A DNA stretch of 64,000 nt, taken from assembly GCF_004016445.2 (NCBI RefSeq), contig NZ_SADT02000002.1:1258928-1322927 (forward strand), read 5' to 3'. Source of the stretch: Mesorhizobium sp. M2E.F.Ca.ET.219.01.1.1 (GTDB taxonomy: Bacteria; Pseudomonadota; Alphaproteobacteria; Rhizobiales; Rhizobiaceae). The notes under the pieces were generated by a model that saw nothing but the letters and a program-made list of their open reading frames with translations, was not told the origin of the DNA and made no database searches. Below are positions 61,309 through 64,000 of the stretch, one piece after another. The position numbers and the translations under genes are program-made. Numbering within the stretch: the stretch's first letter is position 1; the number at the start of each line of letters is the position of its first letter.

Positions 61309-62610
61309 ATGGCCGCGCCGGGCAACTCCCACGCGTCGATCCGCTTCTATACACGGCTAGGGCTCGGGGCCGTGCTGCTGCTTGCCGGTGGCGTCGGCGG
61401 CTGGGCGTCGGTCACCGAGATCGCCGGCGCGGTTATCGCGCCCGGCGCGCTTGTGGTCGATTCCCACGTCAAGAACGTTCAGCATGCGACCGGCGGCATC
61501 GTTGCCGAGATCGATGCCCACGACGGCGACAAGGTGAAAGCCGGCGACCTTCTGCTGCGTCTCGACCGCACCGTGCCGGCCGCCAATCTTGCGGTGGTGA
61601 GCAAGGCGCTCGACCAGCTCACGGCGCGCAAGGCGCGTCTCGATTCGGAACGCCGCGGCAGCGAGGACATCATCTTCCCGAAAGAGCTTCTGGACCGTGT
61701 CGCCGATCCCGACGTCGCTGAAGCCGTGGCAGGCGAAAAGCAGCATTTCGAGACCCGGCGCACCTCCCGCGCCGGCCAGAAAAGCCAGCTTGGGGAACGC
61801 ATCGCCCAGCTCGAGAAAGAGATCGCCGGCGACATCGCGCAGGCGGAAGCCAATAGCAAGGAGATTGAGTTGGAGCAAAAAGAGCTCGCTTCGGTGCGCG
61901 CGCTCTGGGCGAAGAAGCTCATCTCGATCGACCGGCTGACCCAGACTGAGCGCGAGGCCACGCGCCTCGACGGCGAACGGGGCCAGCTCGTTGCCTCCCA
62001 GGCGCAGGCCGAGGGGAAGATCGCCGAGATCAAGCTGCAGATCATACAGATCGATCTCGACCTCAGCACCGAAGTGAACAAGGACCTTCGAGACGTCGAC
62101 GGCCAGATGAGCGAACTCCTGGAGCGCAAGGTCGCCGCCGAGGACCAGCTGAAGCGGGTCGACATCCGGGCGCCGCAGGACGGTGTCGTGCAGCAGTCGA
62201 TCGTCTATACGGTCGGCGGCGTGGTGAAACCGGGCGAGACGATCATGCAGGTCGTGCCCGACAACGACAGCCTTGCCGTGGAAGCCAGGATCGCGCCCAG
62301 CGACATCGACAAGTTGTGGGTCGGCCAGTCGGCCTCGCTGCGCTTTTCGGCATTCAACACGCGCACCACGCCGCAAATCGACGGTGTGGTCGAGAGGACC
62401 TCGCCCGACATCGCCACCGACCAGCGCACCGGCGCCAGCTACTACACCGTGCGCATCAGGACGACCGCCGCCCAGGTCGCGCGCCTCGGCGAGGTCAAGC
62501 TGGTGCCCGGCATGCCGGTGGAATCCTTCATCAAGACCGAGGACCGATCGGTGATTTCCTACCTGGTGAAGCCTTTGCGGGACCAGATCACTCGAGCCTT
62601 CAGGCAGTAA
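61309..62610 (+). CDS. HlyD family type I secretion periplasmic adaptor
   Basis: A 433-residue PrtE/HlyD-type adaptor. One transmembrane helix (LGLGAVLLLAGGVGGWASV), lipoyl half AHDGDKVKAGDLLLRLDRT, a long coiled coil (about residues 90-270, rich in Lys/Glu/Gln), the second lipoyl half ending VVKPGETIMQVVP, and a C-terminal barrel. It bridges the ATPase to an outer-membrane TolC-like channel not encoded here. GGGGGAGGG eight bases upstream of ATG 61309; the spacing to the ATPase stop is one base. Confidence 0.93.
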   Translation: MAAPGNSHASIRFYTRLGLGAVLLLAGGVGGWASVTEIAGAVIAPGALVVDSHVKNVQHATGGIVAEIDAHDGDKVKAGDLLLRLDRTVPAANLAVVSKALDQLTARKARLDSERRGSEDIIFPKELLDRVADPDVAEAVAGEKQHFETRRTSRAGQKSQLGERIAQLEKEIAGDIAQAEANSKEIELEQKELASVRALWAKKLISIDRLTQTEREATRLDGERGQLVASQAQAEGKIAEIKLQIIQIDLDLSTEVNKDLRDVDGQMSELLERKVAAEDQLKRVDIRAPQDGVVQQSIVYTVGGVVKPGETIMQVVPDNDSLAVEARIAPSDIDKLWVGQSASLRFSAFNTRTTPQIDGVVERTSPDIATDQRTGASYYTVRIRTTAAQVARLGEVKLVPGMPVESFIKTEDRSVISYLVKPLRDQITRAFRQ

Positions 62611-62682
62611 ACCCGCGTCACGCGGGAAAATGGAAACAGCAGACACGAAACGTAACCGGATTCAACTTCAAGGGGAAACGTC

Positions 62683-64000
62683 ATGGCCGACATTACGGAC
62701 AATCTGACAGGTGATCCGCTCGCGACATCCGATCCTACGACAACCGGAAGCGCCGACCCCGTCGCGCAGCCTGCAATCTTGCTTGACCAAGCGGATGCGG
62801 ATTACGCGCCCGGCGAGACGGTGGGAATCACGACCACCAATGTCTCGGACGGCGGCACGTTCACCTTCGAGGTTGCCCATCTCAGCGCCGGCGCCGACGG
62901 CGTCCTCGGCACCGCGGACGATGTGCTCACTTACGATCTCACCGGCACCGGTACGCCCTGGACCGTAACCGATGGCGGCGCCGGCGATCTCGACGGCGTT
63001 GTCAACGGCTCGATCCAGACGTCCTGGTACGTCAACGGCGACGCGGCGAACCAGGCGTTCGTGCTGACGGCCACCGACGATTTGGGCAACACGGCCACGA
63101 CAGTGTTCACGGATGCGCCGCCGCCGCAGACGCCGCCGACGACCTTTGCCTATGTCGACACCCACATCGACATAACCGCCGACAACACGATTATGGACGC
63201 CGCCGGTGCTCGGTTTTCGAGCCGCGACACCACGATTTTCTCCAATCTGGTAAGCGGTTCTTCCGGCACCGGCAATTGGTCCGTGTTTGCGCAGATTCAG
63301 AATGCCGGCGCGGAGCAGGGCTTCAACAGCCCCGATGGCGTGTTGGATGAAAAGACGTCCAGCCAGCACAATATGGTCATTGCTCTGAACTCTCTGATCA
63401 AAGTCGATGCCGATGGCACGGTAAACCCGAACGGAGCGTATTACGCATTCCGTCTTGATATGCATCAGACGGGGGCGAATCCATTCCTCTCGCTCGATCA
63501 GCTGAAGATCTACCAGTCGGCCAATGGCAGTCTTGGTGCGGGCAGCTTCGCGGCCGGCCCTGACACCGCCGGGACGGACCCCAACTTCCATTTCACTTCT
63601 GGGAACACCACTTTAGCTTACAATATGAATGCTGGGGGGACCTACTCGGTTCTGATGGACGCCGAGTATGACAGCGGCAGTGGCGGTGGCGGCGACGTGA
63701 TTGTTCTGGTGCCGACTGCCAATTTCAATCCTGCGAACGGCAACTTCCTGTATTTCTATACCGCCATGGGATTCCAGGGTGGTGACTGGTCTGGCACCGG
63801 CACCTTTGAGGAATGGAGCGCGCTGAGCAATCCGGCGCCCTTCTCGATCTCGGGCACGAAGTATGAGGACCTGACCGGCGACGGCAAGACCGCGGACGAC
63901 GTCGCGTGGACGCATGGTCCGGTGACGATCTTCATCGACGACGACAACAGCGGCGACTTCAGCGCGGGCGACCGCACCACGACCACCGACGCTTCCGGCA
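62683..64000 (+). CDS. Large secreted protein, probable type I substrate (cut by window end)
   Basis: An open frame of 439 codons running off the window. It starts MADITDNLTGDPLATSDPTT after AGGGGAAACG, has no Sec signal, and is Asp/Gly/Thr-rich and acidic with almost no Lys or Cys. Near residue 390 comes ISGTKYEDLTGDGKTADD and then FIDDDNSGDFSAGDRTTTTD, which resembles SdrD B-type calcium-binding Ig repeats. Placed 72 bases after the HlyD adaptor, it is the likely exported substrate, perhaps an adhesin or RTX-like protein. The C-terminal secretion signal is outside. Confidence 0.8.
   Translation, partial: MADITDNLTGDPLATSDPTTTGSADPVAQPAILLDQADADYAPGETVGITTTNVSDGGTFTFEVAHLSAGADGVLGTADDVLTYDLTGTGTPWTVTDGGAGDLDGVVNGSIQTSWYVNGDAANQAFVLTATDDLGNTATTVFTDAPPPQTPPTTFAYVDTHIDITADNTIMDAAGARFSSRDTTIFSNLVSGSSGTGNWSVFAQIQNAGAEQGFNSPDGVLDEKTSSQHNMVIALNSLIKVDADGTVNPNGAYYAFRLDMHQTGANPFLSLDQLKIYQSANGSLGAGSFAAGPDTAGTDPNFHFTSGNTTLAYNMNAGGTYSVLMDAEYDSGSGGGGDVIVLVPTANFNPANGNFLYFYTAMGFQGGDWSGTGTFEEWSALSNPAPFSISGTKYEDLTGDGKTADDVAWTHGPVTIFIDDDNSGDFSAGDRTTTTDASG

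Overview
The window is high-GC alphaproteobacterial chromosome, most likely a Rhizobiales bacterium close to Mesorhizobium. The reasons are the strong third-position GC bias, several intergenic palindromic repeat families typical of rhizobia (near 6.2, 39.9, 52.3, 55.0 and 56.5 kb), and a recognisable housekeeping backbone: class IIA HAD hydrolase, ribF, ileS, tadA, rRNA pseudouridine synthase, rsmD and a paired M16 peptidase. This assignment is an inference from gene content and not from a marker-gene comparison. No rRNA, tRNA, CRISPR array, transposase or phage gene was seen.

Layout. 0-10.3 kb: regulators and small metabolic units, namely an SDR/LysR divergent pair, a TetR repressor facing an MFS-lactone oxidase-PLP enzyme operon with a clear palindromic operator, a MarR-GNAT fusion, an AraC regulator and a ToxR-like winged-helix/TPR regulator. 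10.4-16.3 kb: an RND efflux operon with an aromatic-ring-type FAD monooxygenase between adaptor and pump. 16.5-22.4 kb: a compact minus-strand lipid operon whose four core genes match Escherichia coli ynbA, ynbB, ynbC and ynbD in size and domain fusion, plus an acyltransferase and a small membrane protein. Next to it, at 22.5-23.4 kb, is a gene related to the propeller domain of GINT1, the inositolphosphorylceramide glucosamine transferase. 23.7-24.8 kb: an AT-rich glycosyltransferase. 24.9-28.4 kb: MarR-EmrA-EmrB type efflux. 28.4-32.2 kb: small exported proteins, DUF2189, LysE and SDR genes. 32.2-36.2 kb: two tandem paralogous TadG-like proteins with a VWA domain.

36.5-58.7 kb is conserved backbone, interrupted between ribF and ileS by about 9.6 kb of likely accessory DNA: five glycosyltransferase-like genes, HdeD, an AcpA-type phosphatase, a small protein and MipA/OmpV. 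The left edge is marked by a 51-bp near-identical duplication of the ribF 3' end that brackets one glycosyltransferase gene, which looks like a site-specific insertion scar. 59.2-64.0 kb: a type I secretion operon (ATPase, HlyD adaptor) followed by its probable large secreted substrate, which runs off the end of the window.

The most interesting unit is the ynb-like operon with its GINT1-like neighbour. Together they encode every chemical step needed to build a phospholipid head group (acylation, CDP activation, alcohol transfer, dephosphorylation) and then possibly methylate, deacylate or glycosylate it. The product is unknown.
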